This document shows, one piece after another, positions 13,544 through 25,238 of a stretch of 64,000 nucleotides of DNA (its first letter is position 1; every line of letters starts with the position of its first letter). A model generated the notes under the pieces. It was not told the DNA's origin and searched no databases. It saw nothing but the letters and a program-made list of their open reading frames with translations. Source of the stretch: Conoideocrella luteorostrata (lineage: Eukaryota; Ascomycota; Sordariomycetes; Hypocreales; Clavicipitaceae); NCBI GenBank assembly GCA_032433595.1, contig JASWJB010000005.1, forward strand, positions 248,001-312,000, read 5' to 3'. A program made the position numbers and the translations under genes.

Positions 13544-14300
13544 ATTGGAACGTTATCTTGTCACAGCCGTCGTTGGGAAACCACGAGCTTAGCATTAAGA
13601 AAATCAGCTAGAAGGAAATCATCTCTTTATAATGTTACGGACTATGGCCATAAATATCGTCCAAGGAACCATGATACTTTGGAAGGTGTACCTTTACAAC
13701 TCGGGCTGGATTTTTTTTCTCGACTATTGATGCCCCATAGCCCAGTTCGAGAAACAGAAAAGTGCTAGGATTACTCCTATATTTATTAGTAAGATGGAGC
13801 CCATAAAATTGGCGTTATTCCTAAACCGTCCGGCTGCCCGAGATCACCAGAAACCCTTAGTAATGCAGCAGACAACCCGTGCTGCGCACCCGGTCGTCTG
13901 GCATATACGAGGCGTGGCGCTCATCTTCATGTTTGGAACAGGGCCAAAGTGGCAATGCACTCACGTCTTGTGGGCTCGTCAATACGCTTGTTTATCATGA
14001 ATCATGGGGTTCGGATACTTTGCATCCTTTCAACGTAATGTACAAGAATTATACAAAAAAGTATGGAAACCCCGTTCATCCTGGCAATGGTATTACTCAT
14101 ACCATCCTCCCGTTCACAGTCTTAACATTTTCTCTCATTTATCCACTCTCATCAAACGAGATTCTCTTGAAAGCGTAAGTTGATAAGGATCACAATCCTT
14201 CTGCAAGACGCTTACTCACGATCCCTCAGCTTTCGGAAATTAGCTACTCTCGCGATGCTTGCGTCTTTGCATTCAGTGAATACTTCAATTTCTCACCAAG
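13544..14300. other. Upstream region of the chitinase gene
   Basis: This is non-coding sequence upstream of the chitinase start codon, with pyrimidine tracts around 13710-13725. It probably holds the chitinase promoter. No binding site is assigned. Confidence 0.4.
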
Positions 14301-15031
14301 ATGTACCTCAATGAAGAAGATGTTCTACAACCGCCATCCGGGGGCTGGTTAACAATCTCCACCACCACATTGAGGGCATGGGGAAGGACGAAGAAGTCAT
14401 CTCTTTGCTCCGCCACCTACCTTACATTCGCCTCTTTGGAGATGCAACTGCGCCTCACTCGGCTGCAGGTTGTTATTTCGCCAACTGAAAGTGGATCAGC
14501 GAGCGGAGTGACTCAGCTTCTTGTGACAGCTTCAAAGTCACTACTGAGGGCGCTGCTTGCTACAAAATTGTCCCCTCTCATGCTGTTAGCCTGACAGGAG
14601 GTGGACGATACAGCCCGGTATTCTTGCTTGATACCAGGCTTGGCATTATACACTGGTATGAGTGTGGTGGCGAAGTTGAAAGTCGATGTACCCAAGAGCA
14701 GATTCATGATGACCCGGAAAATTATGCCCCGGAGGAGGAACAGGAGTTTCGTGAGATAGGCGGCACCTGGGTCATTGTGGACTTCTTTGAAATGCTCAAG
14801 GATCGGCTGTGGAACTTGGATGCTGTACCGATCAATCGGCGGGAAGTGCTTGATGTCTTTGATAACACCGGCCCCGACGTTGCCGAGATGATTCGTATGG
14901 TGCAGGATATATATCACGCTCATGGGTGGCCAAACCTGGACATGTATGATAAGCGCGTGCGTTTAGAGTCTATACAGACAGCGCTTAGAGAGAGATTTCC
15001 CGATTATGCCGATAAGCATACGGAGCCGTAA
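14301..15031 (+). pseudogene. Broken conserved fungal hypothetical gene
   Basis: Three reading-frame blocks read as one protein when taken in order. An N-terminal block starts MYLNEEDVLQPPSGGW. A second block (from about 14351, different frame) contains EEVISLLRHLPYIRLFGD. After an in-frame TGA near 14489 the same frame continues with a long block, including GRYSPVFLLDTRLGIIHWYEC, and ends GWPNLDMYDK...FPDYADKHTEP. I recognise the general arrangement as a common fungal hypothetical family without known function, and do not name it. The frame change near 14345-14352 and the TGA, where Trp would fit, suggest a pseudogene. An unrecognised intron cannot be excluded for either break. Confidence 0.6.
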
Positions 15032-15407
15032 AGGTGAAATGTGATGGATATGAGGATCGACGGACAACAAGACCTCCCTTTTCTAGAATTCTTGATATTT
15101 GTTGCGGTCGCGGTATACATTCCTTCCGTAAATTGAAACGACGATGCAACCTTGGCATTACGAACCGTATGGCACTGCACTCTGATTTTCTGCCTTGACA
15201 GGGATTCAAAATAAGAACTCCGCCACAAAGTAGTGCGGACTCATGTCCTCCTACTTTGGCAACCCCTTAGCCATGGCTAGGTGGAGACTTGCTGACTCTT
15301 TCCCTTCAGTATTAAGTCGCATTGCATGGACATAAAGGCCGCATTACCTACAATCAGGACCTTCTGGATTGTTTTTCTTTTCTTTTGCAAAGACCCGGAT
15401 AACGACC

Positions 15408-15956
15408 ATGGCAACTCCTACACCCACTGCATTTGTCACCCAATTCCTTACATTAGGGCCGCTCGACGAGCTGTTGCCCACAGTGAAACCAACTGTCACT
15501 TGGGAGCCATGGCAATGCTCTACAGAGATGCTTCCACAATATTTTGATGTCCCTCTGCCTACCGGGAACCTTCGAACAGCCTTGAAGTCGTACAATGATG
15601 AACTGATAAAGGACTGTGAGCCTACTTCGACAAACGTCTACGGCATGTCTGCTTGTGACTTTCCAGATGCCTCGCTATGGTGCGCATTTACAACAAAGGC
15701 ACCGCCCACCATACTCCCAGAGTTCAATTCTTACGCCAGCTCTGCATCTTCTTGGTGGTCAGCCCGCAGCTCCAAAGCTGTTTCGCTTGCTCACGAGTGT
15801 CCACTAGGCTGGTACAAGGCTATGTTGAGCACTCCAGCTGGCGCGGCATGGCTAAATCAAACTCTTATCTTTGGCGAATGCTACGCCGAAGCTCATTCGA
15901 CGTCTAAAACTGGCTACACATTGAAGACTTCGAGTGCATCGTCCAGCCGTGGCTGA
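15408..15956 (+). CDS. Cys-containing, probably secreted fungal protein (DUF7735-like?), possibly frame-damaged
   Basis: An open frame of 182 aa starts at an ATG in good context (ACCATGGC). It contains LPQYFDVPLPTG, SASSWWSARSSKAVSLAHECP and NQTLIFGECYAEAH, with evenly spaced Cys. From memory this resembles small fungal secreted or GPI-anchored proteins of the DUF7735 type. Two oddities stand out. A signal-like stretch (FWIVFLFFCKDP, 15356-15391) lies just upstream in another frame, and a hydrophobic tail (SFTSSWWIILCAALTW) lies just after the stop in another frame. Such proteins usually have exactly those two parts, so this copy may carry frameshifts at both ends. The neighbouring gene is also broken. 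A short functional form remains possible. Confidence 0.5.
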   Translation: MATPTPTAFVTQFLTLGPLDELLPTVKPTVTWEPWQCSTEMLPQYFDVPLPTGNLRTALKSYNDELIKDCEPTSTNVYGMSACDFPDASLWCAFTTKAPPTILPEFNSYASSASSWWSARSSKAVSLAHECPLGWYKAMLSTPAGAAWLNQTLIFGECYAEAHSTSKTGYTLKTSSASSSRG

Positions 15957-17391
15957 AGCGAGAGTGCACAGGAACCGAAGAAAGCAAAGAGGGGTTACAG
16001 GGGATTTCGGTAGTCATGAGTTTCACGAGTAGTTGGTGGATCATACTATGTGCTGCGTTGACGTGGTCAAGAAAACCTCGGTTCTTTGACTGGATTGCGG
16101 TTGTTCCTAGGATTTTGATGATAGGCAGGTGACTGGAATTATGTTTTCGTCAATCACGCTGCATCATGAAGGCTACGTAATTCGATCTGATCACTAGTAC
16201 TTTTAGAGTTTATTCTGAGAAAAGAGCCATCTGAGGTAATTTTATTGAATGATGATGGGTATCATATAAAGCAACTGTGAAGTGAGTAGTTCGTCATCTA
16301 CATAGAATCCGCCTGCAAATATAAACCACTCAAATAGACATTATCTTGAGTTCGAGTCGCATAGTAGTCTCTCATCCCTTAGTATCTTGATTAATAAGAG
16401 CAAACAATGGGCAAAGACGTTAAAGTCGCACTTGAATTTTCAGCTTCTTCTAGCTGAAAGTAGCAAGAACGTCCGTTTCGTTAAAAAGGATGCCCACAAT
16501 CGTTTACCCCTTTGAGTCTCTCACCTGCTTACTCTTTGTTGTGGGAAACGGCTAGTGTGCCTTATTCATCAATCGTAGGGTCGGCGGTACTGCTGCAAAA
16601 GCCTTAGTAAGTGTCATCCGCTAGTCTGACCAACGTAAACAGCCAGGATGCTTATGGCACTGTCATTGTTATTTCGGACTGTGGGTCTCGACTAACTTGC
16701 TGGCTGATGTGATTTAGGCGAGAAGTCACAGCAGTGTATTGTAAGCGTTTTTGTATTAGACACCATGCCAAGGACAATTTTTGGGCGATATTCTTGAGAA
16801 AATATAGGGGCCACGCAGGGTTTGGCCCGTAGGCAGTGACTAGACAGTAGATGCGGCCAACTTGCCTTACATTTAGGAGGGATGCATTTGAACTTGTTGA
16901 CAAGGAGCAAATTTTTCAGCTGGACTGGCTTCGGGTACGAGGTCATCATGGCTCGATGAAAGTTCCGGCTATGCGCTTACTCATTTGCCCTCCTAGTGCA
17001 GACAAGGATAACGGCCACAATCGCAACAGTAGAGTCATCCTGTTTTTGTCGTTCCAGACCAAAGTCTTCTCATTTCATTTGCACATGCGGGGCCAAAGCT
17101 ATTGCAGCGAGATATTGGAAGGGGATGAATAATAGCGCACAGCTCGAAGAAAAGACAAGAACTTACTAACTCAAAGCTGTCAGATGGACATCAAAATTAA
17201 ACTAAAATTGTAAAATTGCAGAATTTTCGTAGAAATCCACAAACACATGTATACACATATACATATAAATGTTCAGAATCTACACATTTCCAATACCTCG
17301 AATGTATCGACTCATCAGATATAGCCGTAGCAGCAGACGAGCGATTCTTTCCCCCTCGCTTTCAAGTCTTTCCTGTCGCTAGTTACCTATC
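15957..17391. other. Intergenic region upstream of the LysM gene
   Basis: AT-rich in places, with no supported gene. The last 200 bases before the LysM start contain an ACACAT/ATATAC repeat (17243-17268) and a C/T-rich tract (17350-17380) typical of a fungal core promoter and leader. Confidence 0.45.
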
Positions 17392-18956
17392 ATGGCTAAA
17401 TTATTGCCGTTTCTTTTTCTGCTCGGTTTTGCAGCTGCTGCTTCTCCAGGGCACATTAAGCGACAGGATGGGCCGGTTGACCCCGGCATTAACGATAAGT
17501 GTACATTCTGGGACACAGCCACGGATAAGAACGCTGGGTGTCAGATATTTGTCGACAATTGGAGAATCAGCCGAGAAGATTTCATCGCATGGGTAAGCTC
17601 AGACCTCACAATTTTCGCGCCTGAATTAAGTGCAGCGCGTTAACTAACCGATACTCATAGAATCCATCTGTGAAACCAGACTGCAGCGGCATCATAGCTG
17701 GTCACTCGTACTGCGTCGAGGTCAGAAATGACAAACCCATCACTTCGAAACCTACCAATGTGCCCAAGGAAACAGCGACATCGACGTCACAAAAAGGTCC
17801 CGCGGAGAGTTCGAGCGGCCCATCCCCAACTCAAGACGGTATAATCAGTTCATGCAAAAACTTTTATAAGGCCCAGCCCGGTGATACCTGCGCCGGCATT
17901 GTCAACAACTACGGCACCTTTTCATTGTCTGATTTCCTGAAGTGGAATCCAGGGGTCGGAAGCGATTGCTCGAGCCTGCTGATAGATTTCTACTATTGCG
18001 TTGGAATTCCTGGCACGCCAAGCACAAAATTACCGCCGTCGGGTCCGACTCCTGTTCAGGAAGGCATCACAACGGACTGCAAGCGATACTATAAGGTGGT
18101 TGACGGCGACACTTGTCAGAAGATTGTTGATAAGCATAGAACCTTCTCGCTTTCGGACTTCTTCAAATGGAACCCTGCTGTTGGCTCGGACTGCCGCAGT
18201 CTGTTTTTAGACTTCTATGTTTGTGTGGGCGTTTCAGGCACGCCAGACAAGCCGCCTAGTGGTCCGACACCAACACAGCCAGGCATTACCAAATTATGCG
18301 ACAAGTACTATCAAGCCAAGTCGGGAGATACTTGTCAGGGAATCCTTAATAAATACGGCACTTTCCAGCTCACTGACTTGTAAGTCTTTTATTTCTATTC
18401 CTTTCCACATTAATATAAGATCTACAAGCCCCATGCTGACATACTTGTAAACTCAGCTATCGTTGGAACCCGGCCGTAAAGAGTGGTTAGTTCTTATGCA
18501 CAAAGTCACACCGACGCCCCATGTACTGACCCTCCATTAAATATAGATTGCAGTCAATTGCTCATAGGGACTTATTATTGTGTTGGTGTACCCGCAGCAT
18601 TTCACGTCAAAAGCTTTTATCACGCCGATTGCACTGGCAAAATGGGTAATGATGTTTCTGTACTTTCCGGTACGGATGGCCTATGCATGAACACAAACTG
18701 TGCTGCGGCGTCAATTGATACGGGCGGGGCAGGGAATTGCCCCTCCGGGCAATTGCAGATAAGTTATTGGGAGAAGCCAAATTGCGCCGGGCAATGGTAC
18801 GGCTATGGCTACACCAGCAGAGATACGTGCCGCAATCTGTGGTCAAATGGCTGGAAATTCCAATCGGTGCACCTCAGATGCGCGGAACAACGGTCTGATT
18901 GTGTGAGTCAGAACACTTGCAAGTACGATCCTGAGCCTGCTCAGCCGATGTGCTAG
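17392..18956 (+). CDS. Secreted protein with four LysM domains (LysM effector type)
   Basis: Four exons: 17392-17592, 17661-18379, 18457-18485 and 18547-18956, with introns of 68, 77 and 61 nt, giving 452 aa. The third exon is only 29 nt. A signal peptide (MAKLLPFLFLLGFAAAAS) is followed by a dibasic KR. Four Cys-bounded LysM units follow. The second begins CKNFYKAQPGDTC, the third CKRYYKVVDGDTC, the fourth CDKYYQAKSGDTC, and each ends in a WNPxVxSDC...YYCVGV-type signature. The first unit lacks the GDTC core and is the most divergent. A separate Cys-rich C-terminal module (FYHADCTGKMGNDVS, then several C-x-C pairs) follows. LysM proteins bind chitin oligomers outside the cell and can shield hyphae or dampen host chitin sensing. 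The chitinase on the other strand nearby supports a cell-wall role. No catalytic domain is visible. Confidence 0.92.
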
Positions 18957-19914
18957 TTGGAATATTTTTAATTTTTAATTATAATTTTGCAAGTCATGAG
19001 ATCAAAGATAGTTCGCCTCCCGCAGAAATGATACGCCAAGTGGCTAAGTTCAACATTGTGAACAAGAGTGCAGTCAAAAGACGGTACCAGGATGAACCGA
19101 ATTGTAAGCGGAGATGTTTGGATACAGCGACAGGACCTCGTGCCGCGCAGACAGCCGGTCCAGGTCACCGCCCATGGTTGCGCGCCACTTCTCTGTGCCC
19201 CTCGATCTTTCCATGGCGGGTGCGATGTGGACAGTTGTTGCACCAGCCAGGCGCGGTCTTCTAGGCTGTTCAAAATTGAAGATAATTGTACTCCGTACGG
19301 AGTACTCCGTACCACAGTATCCGTGCCGCCTCAACCTTGTTTCCATGCGCAGGGCTGTGCGCGGCGTACGGACGGATACCAACAACGATTTGGTTCGGCC
19401 GCGGTACCTGGAGCGGCAGTGGGCCGAGCGACTGTCGCCAGCATTGACCGATTCCCCTTCCAGCAGATGCAAATATTCTCTATTGGTGGTAAAGTTATCT
19501 GCATTTGTTAATCTCTTCAATCTGAAGAAAAATGACGATAAACAACGCTACGGATCGCGCCACCACGGATGCGGGGTTTTCAAGGAAGCGCGCTTAGCTT
19601 CTGCGAGGAGACGCGTCGTCCTGCGCAGGTTTTCCTGAAACTTCAACTCCTCAGGCTATCAACAGCTAGCATACATGCTAACAGCCTTCGAAAATTGACC
19701 CCCCGTGGTCCTACAATTGTCTGATACCGCGCGATTCGGCTTTTGAGCGACGAAGTCGGCGTCAGCCTCACTGTCCGCTTCGGTTTTTGCTTCTGTCACG
19801 GAAAGCCTCTGGTCATGCCTGGAGTTCCCTTTTCCTAGTACTTTCTCCCTTCGTTGGAGTAAATTTTGTGTGAATGAAAAAGAAAGAAAAGAAAAACTTT
19901 GTTTCTGTAGCATA
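18957..19914. other. Intergenic region between LysM gene and Zn2Cys6 gene
   Basis: Holds the 3' flank of the LysM gene and the leader of the regulator gene, plus a perfect palindrome listed separately. The overlapping open frames on both strands have the look of chance frames in GC-rich DNA. Confidence 0.45.
19289..19304. repeat. Perfect 16-bp palindrome TACTCCGTACGGAGTA
   Basis: The half-site TACTCCGT is followed directly by its reverse complement, and a further copy of the half-site follows at once (ACTCCGTAC to about 19312). Single copies of GTACGGAGTA recur at 41071, 41116 and 62217. It could be a regulator site or a remnant of a short mobile sequence; the sequence alone does not decide. 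Confidence 0.6.
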
Positions 19915-21551
19915 ATGAATGAACAGCGTCGTCTAAAGCGTTGGGCACCAAAGACTCGCACGGGGTGTCGCACTTGTCGGTAAACAAACCACGCCTACTC
20001 CGTAGTTGACCGAACTATGCGTCCGAGCTAATTAATGATAACAGGATTCGAAGAATCAAATGCGACGAGACAAGGCCCGTTTGCAGAAAATGTATTGCAT
20101 CAAACAGAGAGTGTATCCAATACGGCACACCGTTCCCAATAAGGGCGACTGCTCAGGACCAGGTGGTTTTAACCACGCTCTCTCAGCCGGACTGTTCCGT
20201 CACGCCTTTTTCGCACTCCCCGCCACCGGCCGAGAAAGAAATGTTTTCCACTTTGCGCCACGTTGTTGTGCCAGGCATTTCGCAACTTTTCAACCGGGAC
20301 TTTTGGCTTGTTATTACCATGCAAGCCAGCCAAGTCTACCCGGCTGTGTGGCATGCTGCCTTGGCCATGGCCGGAGCAGAACAGCAGTGTAATCCGAACT
20401 TTTCACGGCAGAGTAACCATGACTTCTCTCTTGAACAGTGCAGTAAAGCAATGAGCTATATAGTTGGCATTCAAATGGGCTCGTCGACTCCCACTCCTAG
20501 AAACCAGGAGATGCTCCTTATAACATGCCTGCTTCTCATACGCTATTGCAGTCTGCAGGGACGTGCTGAAGAGGCGTTTTTACATATGAAGAACGGAATA
20601 CGTCTTCTGAAACAGTGGAGATATGGGCTTCTTGATATAAACCTGCATAGTCCCAGCTGCTTACCCAACTGCGTTGCCCCGGCAGGCCCCATTGTTCAAT
20701 ATTTTTTAAGACTTGAGAACCAAGTTCATAGCTCACCTCTTCGATATTCGAGTCCACCCGACACTCTTATTTGCGACTTGTCCCCATCATCAATAATCGA
20801 TGCGTTTTCTTCTGCGAACGCCGCCTTCACTAAAATAGTGCTCATACTCAACATGCACAAGCGAGTCGTGGGCTCATCTATGACAGTTTTTGGGCCGCCC
20901 CATCTTCTTTCGCCGCAAGCGCAACAGTTTCATGCCTGGAAGAAAGAGTTTTCCGTCTTTCAGCAGAAACTTTACTTTCAGGAAGGTCAAAATTTCACCA
21001 ACCTTGCAGTTAAAGCCTATGAGGTTGAGTTGACTGTTCTGCGGATCTGGGAGCTCCTCGGAGATATCCTCTTCACCATAGACGCTTTACAGGGTCAGTT
21101 TCATTGGGAAGAATTTACAGGTCATTTCGCCAAGATAGTTGATCTCTCCGGCTATGTTCTGCGCCAAGACCGATCGCTGATAGCGCTGCTTGGAGAGATA
21201 CTACAGATGGCGGGCAACCGATGCCGTGACAGGCTGGTGCAAAGCAGAGCAATCCTGCTACTGGGAACCCATCCATATCGAGACGGTATTTTTGACAGTG
21301 TCTTTGCTGCACGCTGTGCCACGGCGAAGGCAAAGCTTGAACAACAAGGTATAGCCATGGAGCAGAGAGGAAGTAGTTGTGAATGTAAATTTGACAGCAT
21401 GTCCATCTGTGACGATCACAGAATTGTGTCTGTCACGAAGCAGAGTTTTTCCCAAACGCATAATCAGGTAACGCTAAGAATGAAGACTGCTTATGAAGTC
21501 AGGCAAGGGCTTTCGGGCACACTCATCAATATTGCACACTCATCATCATAG
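19915..21551 (+). CDS. Zn(2)Cys(6) binuclear cluster transcription factor
   Basis: Two exons, 19915-19979 and 20045-21551. The 65-nt intron splits the zinc cluster. The protein is 523 aa. Residues 18-45 carry the full six-cysteine cluster, GCRTCRIRRIKCDETRPVC followed by RKCIASNREC, with Cys at 18, 21, 28, 35, 38 and 45 (spacing 2-6-6-2-6). The basic tract RIRRIK sits between Cys21 and Cys28 as in Gal4-type proteins. The rest contains a fungal-specific regulatory middle region (MQASQVYPAVWHAALAMAG, and LLITCLLLIRYCSLQGRAEEAFLHM). It acts in the nucleus. Targets are unknown. Being about 1 kb from the LysM gene, it could regulate cell-wall genes here, but no site was identified. Confidence 0.9.
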
Positions 21552-23123
21552 TGACAAGCCGGAAAGAATTTAGTTAAAGACTTCTCTTTTAGCCTGTATT
21601 GTGTTTGAGAATATTTAGAATAGGAAGAAGCAAAGAGGAAATCTAGGATCATTCGTTAAGACGTACATAGCCTTCATTGCGACCAGCCCTCACGGTTATC
21701 AATTGTTATTAGTTCTCGCAGAGATTCTAAGCTTGAGTTCATATTAGTCGCTCCAGTCTTCGGGTTCATATTCTTGGGAGGTCGAATGACGCTATCTCGG
21801 AACAACAAGGGTAGCGGAATGTCTTCCAGACTCTCGTCCAGGAACTGTGGTGTTTCTTGACAATGACCAATGTTACAAAAGAAGAAAAGAAACCAAGCCC
21901 ACCAAGAGAAGAAAGAATTGAAAGACGAATAAAAAACTTATTTTACGTGCTGGCCCTGACGCGAGCGGCTGTTTTGTTGTCAAATGACGAGTTGATTCTA
22001 AAACAATCCTTGTAGTGACACCGTTAACTTGGGCTTCTATACAAATTGTGCTTGCTGTCAAGACCAGCAGGCAAACTCTCATAGTGCAGATGAAGGGCCT
22101 ACATTGCACATTTCAACGGTACTCGAGTGTTCTATACCGCCACACCGAGAGTTTTCTCCGGGCTCGACGAAAGGTGCAGTCAGCGGATAGATATCGGCCG
22201 AGAGCCAGCTTATTTAGAGCGGTCAATGAAGGTCTATGATGGGCCGGGTTGTTTAGTTATTTTGGCGCTTATGAAGATCAATACATACATGTTGGCATGG
22301 TTCGTAGCCGATGAATTCGCCGACATTGACCGGACTGCTATATGTCAGAGCCCATTATTCACGCCATTAGTGCGGAGCTTCACCTTTTGCCGAATTTTGT
22401 GACACTATCCTTGCTGCTCTCCATGGTTACTGAGAATATTGTGCCTTAATCGCGTAGCAATTGCGAAATTTATAACTGTTTACAAGAATATTTGAGCTAG
22501 CCCGTAGGTAGATTCGTTGACCCGCATGCGAAAGATCAAGGCTAAAATCCGCTGGCGCTAGGATAGCCATTCGCCCAATAGAGCGCTGCAGCAACAAGCA
22601 TGGTCGCTCGTGTGTAAATTCCAGGCCGCCGTTGACATGTCAGCCGCCGACTTTAGCGTGGCAGAACAATGTTATGAGCTGGGAGGGAGTTGGTTGGGGA
22701 TCGATATTTGCACTTGCTGGAATGCGGGTCCGCACCATTCGGCCCCGACTGAACTCCCTGGCAGGGCAGCCCAGGCGTTCCATTGCATCGGAAACTATCC
22801 AGGATGCGACTCATTCCAACGCTTGCAGGTTTTGGGGGCACACTAGCGGCTTAGTTCCAGAGCTGCTTCACCGTAGCTTCATTAAATGCGGACTGCTAGC
22901 ACACACCATACCGACAATTCAGCTGGTCTGTGGAATGTGGCTTTGTTGCGGTCGTTACGCTCGACACCAACTGATGTCTCATAATTAGCTGCTAACTTTT
23001 AATATAAGCCCCGGTACAAGCACAATCGACGCCTAAACTCAGTTCCATCACCAGCGACTATCCAAACAGCCGGCCGGTTCCCAAAACACTCTTCCAGAGT
23101 ATGCAGAAGTTGTCTCCGACAGT
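21552..23123. other. Intergenic region
   Basis: No gene supported. Short frames at 22610-22988 have no signal peptide or family motif. The stretch from about 22990 to 23123 resembles a promoter and leader for the following secreted-protein gene. Confidence 0.45.
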
Positions 23124-23827
23124 ATGAGGTTCGAAGTGTTCATTGGTGCTGCCATCAGCTTCCTAGTTTACAAGGTCCGAGCTGGTGACGCTGCTGGGGC
23201 TGCCGTCCAAAGCTTGAACCCTTCCGAAATTTTGACATCTATCAACACCATCGGTAATATCTCAAGCGAGACCAGAGATTTGTTTGAGGATGTCAAACTC
23301 TACAAGAACACGAAACTCATCCCGGTAACAGCACCGCGTGGTCGCTTGCGATGAATACACGATCATGCTGACTCATTCGGTAGAAAGCCTTGAACAACCT
23401 CCAAGAATTTATTACGACTGCGCTTAATACCAACTCGTTTATTCAAAAGTCTGACCGTCCGAGTTTCACAGAGGAGACCCAGGACTCCATTTGCGTTAAC
23501 TTTGCCATCGTAAGTCCATGTCGTTCCAACATCAATCTACAAATCCGGTCAAAGACACTCAACGTGACAAATCAGTTTATCTCGGTTCTCCAAGAGCTCG
23601 AAGAATCCATTATCAATGCAAGCGATGCCGTGGGGAGCAGCCCCTTCAAGGCACCTATTGGCGCCACTTCGCGTATCATCGAGCCTACCGTTGAGAACTT
23701 AGTTTTTAGTATCACTACGATTGTTCCAGATTGCGCGTGGCAATTTGAAAGTGCGCAGGAATCCTTGAAGGAGACCCTGGGCCGAGCGGTTCAGACTTAC
23801 AAGTCTGTTCAGACCCGAAAGGCATAA
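23124..23827 (+). CDS. HsbA-like / cell wall galactomannoprotein family secreted protein
   Basis: Three exons: 23124-23324, 23384-23509 and 23576-23827, giving 192 aa. The second intron is 66 nt with no stop in frame, so it could be read through. Splicing it joins ICVNFAI to FISVLQELEESI, which fits the family better. A signal peptide (MRFEVFIGAAISFLVYKVRA) leads a helical domain with a single early Cys and a late PIGATSRIIEPTVENLVFSIT motif. The family includes hydrophobic-surface-binding proteins and Aspergillus wall galactomannoproteins, which are secreted and associate with surfaces or the cell wall. It belongs to the same cell-wall and secretion theme as the chitinase and LysM genes upstream. 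Confidence 0.75.
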
Positions 23828-24469
23828 GAATTTTTCTGGGCAAACTATTTGAGACACACCGCAGCTCAAACTGTCGGCGGGATCTCGACGTTATATCTAA
23901 TAGGTCTTCGCTCGATGGAACCAGGACTATTTTATTGTGAACCAATTTTACTATGGTACTCATTTGGGAACGCTCGTCGTTGGGCTGCATTAGATTGAAA
24001 TTTAATGTGTGGCCAGATCAATTAAAACTAACTGTGTGCTCAAACCGATGATAAACAATTTCTGTGACTCGGAGTACGTTGGCTACCTGGCAATCTGGTG
24101 ATTATATTTTTTCTCTCTCTTGAAACTCTCTTGTGATTCTCCTGGAGACCATGGTGTTATGGGAAGACGTTCGCGAGCACCAAGCAGTAAATAATGTACA
24201 GGAAGGTCGAGATCTTTGGTGACGTCGAGATAATGTCCAAGATTATTAGCGGATTCACCCTAAAACCAGTAGAGCACAAGAAGATGGGCAGGATAGTGAG
24301 GAACTTCGACTCGACAAGCTAGGACCGCGAATGTATGCGCACCATCGTCGTGGGAAATCTCTGTATGTTCACGTAGAACCTAATGCCCAAGGACCTCTTA
24401 ATGAGCACTAGCCAAAAGATTTTGGTGGAGAGCAGCCCAACCGACAGGATCTAGGGTATCGGGTACACG
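23828..24469. other. Intergenic region
   Basis: Contains the 3' flank of the HsbA-like gene. No gene or structured repeat is seen before the solo LTR that follows. Confidence 0.4.
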
Positions 24470-24710
24470 TGTTGGAATTGATACGAGAGGTTCAAATTTG
24501 TTCGCATTGATGGGATGTGCAGTGTGACATTGATAATGGAGGAAGAATTCTTCGTTTGACGGCCCTGTCCAAATCCCCCTATAAATCCCCCTACAACCTG
24601 AGACACGCTTGTTCTGAATTCTTGCCTTAGGCCCAGAGGTCACGTAACCTTTCTCTCACCGCCCGTGCATCCACACATCTGGTCCACACACACACACACG
24701 TAATCCAACA
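24470..24710 (+). mobile_element. Solo LTR, family A (241 bp), degraded target duplication
   Basis: Starts TGTTGGAATTG and ends AATCCAACA, the inverted TG...CA ends of an LTR. It is strongly similar along its whole length to 49586-49826, which is also 241 bp and in the same orientation. The flanking five bases are ACACG and ACGGG, an imperfect pair, so the insertion is old or the duplication has decayed. No internal retrotransposon genes are next to it. Confidence 0.8.
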
Positions 24711-25238
24711 ACGGGCTGCTAAACGACAAAACAGGCGAAACTAAACTAATTACACAACTACGATCTGCACGGTGCCGAAGCTCCGGGGCTGGTGAAATCA
24801 GCACCATAGCGTCGGGCGTAGCCCCGTGACAGCAATTCAGCTTCAAGATATTGAGACATGTTAAGGCTCAATGGATTCACGGAGAGAAAGATAGCAATGA
24901 GAACATGTAATACTGTATAAAATGCCAGTAAAGACAGATTCCGCTTGCGGACGGCCGAGCTTAAACTCCATTAGAGAACTCCATACAACGTCCGAAGCTT
25001 CCTTTTCCTTCAAATTTCTATGTAATAGCCGAATATTAGGTAGGTTAGCATAATGCGGAGTTAAATAAAGGTACAGACGCTGAAGTTGTACCTGCAAGCG
25101 CTGCATTAATAAATTAGAAAGAACTAACCAATCTTAAAATCATCGTCTATGGGACAGCTTCTTATTAGCTATTATCAATTCCTAAATTAGCACATTGTTA
25201 TAGTCAATACTATAATCTGTGGGAATGTAACAACTTAC

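Noticed and set aside
24470..24710. An introner-like element, because the copy at 49581 begins GTATGT and ends CAACAG
   Set aside because: The true borders are TGTTGG...CCAACA with a GTATG duplication, an LTR; the apparent GT...AG ends come from the target duplication.
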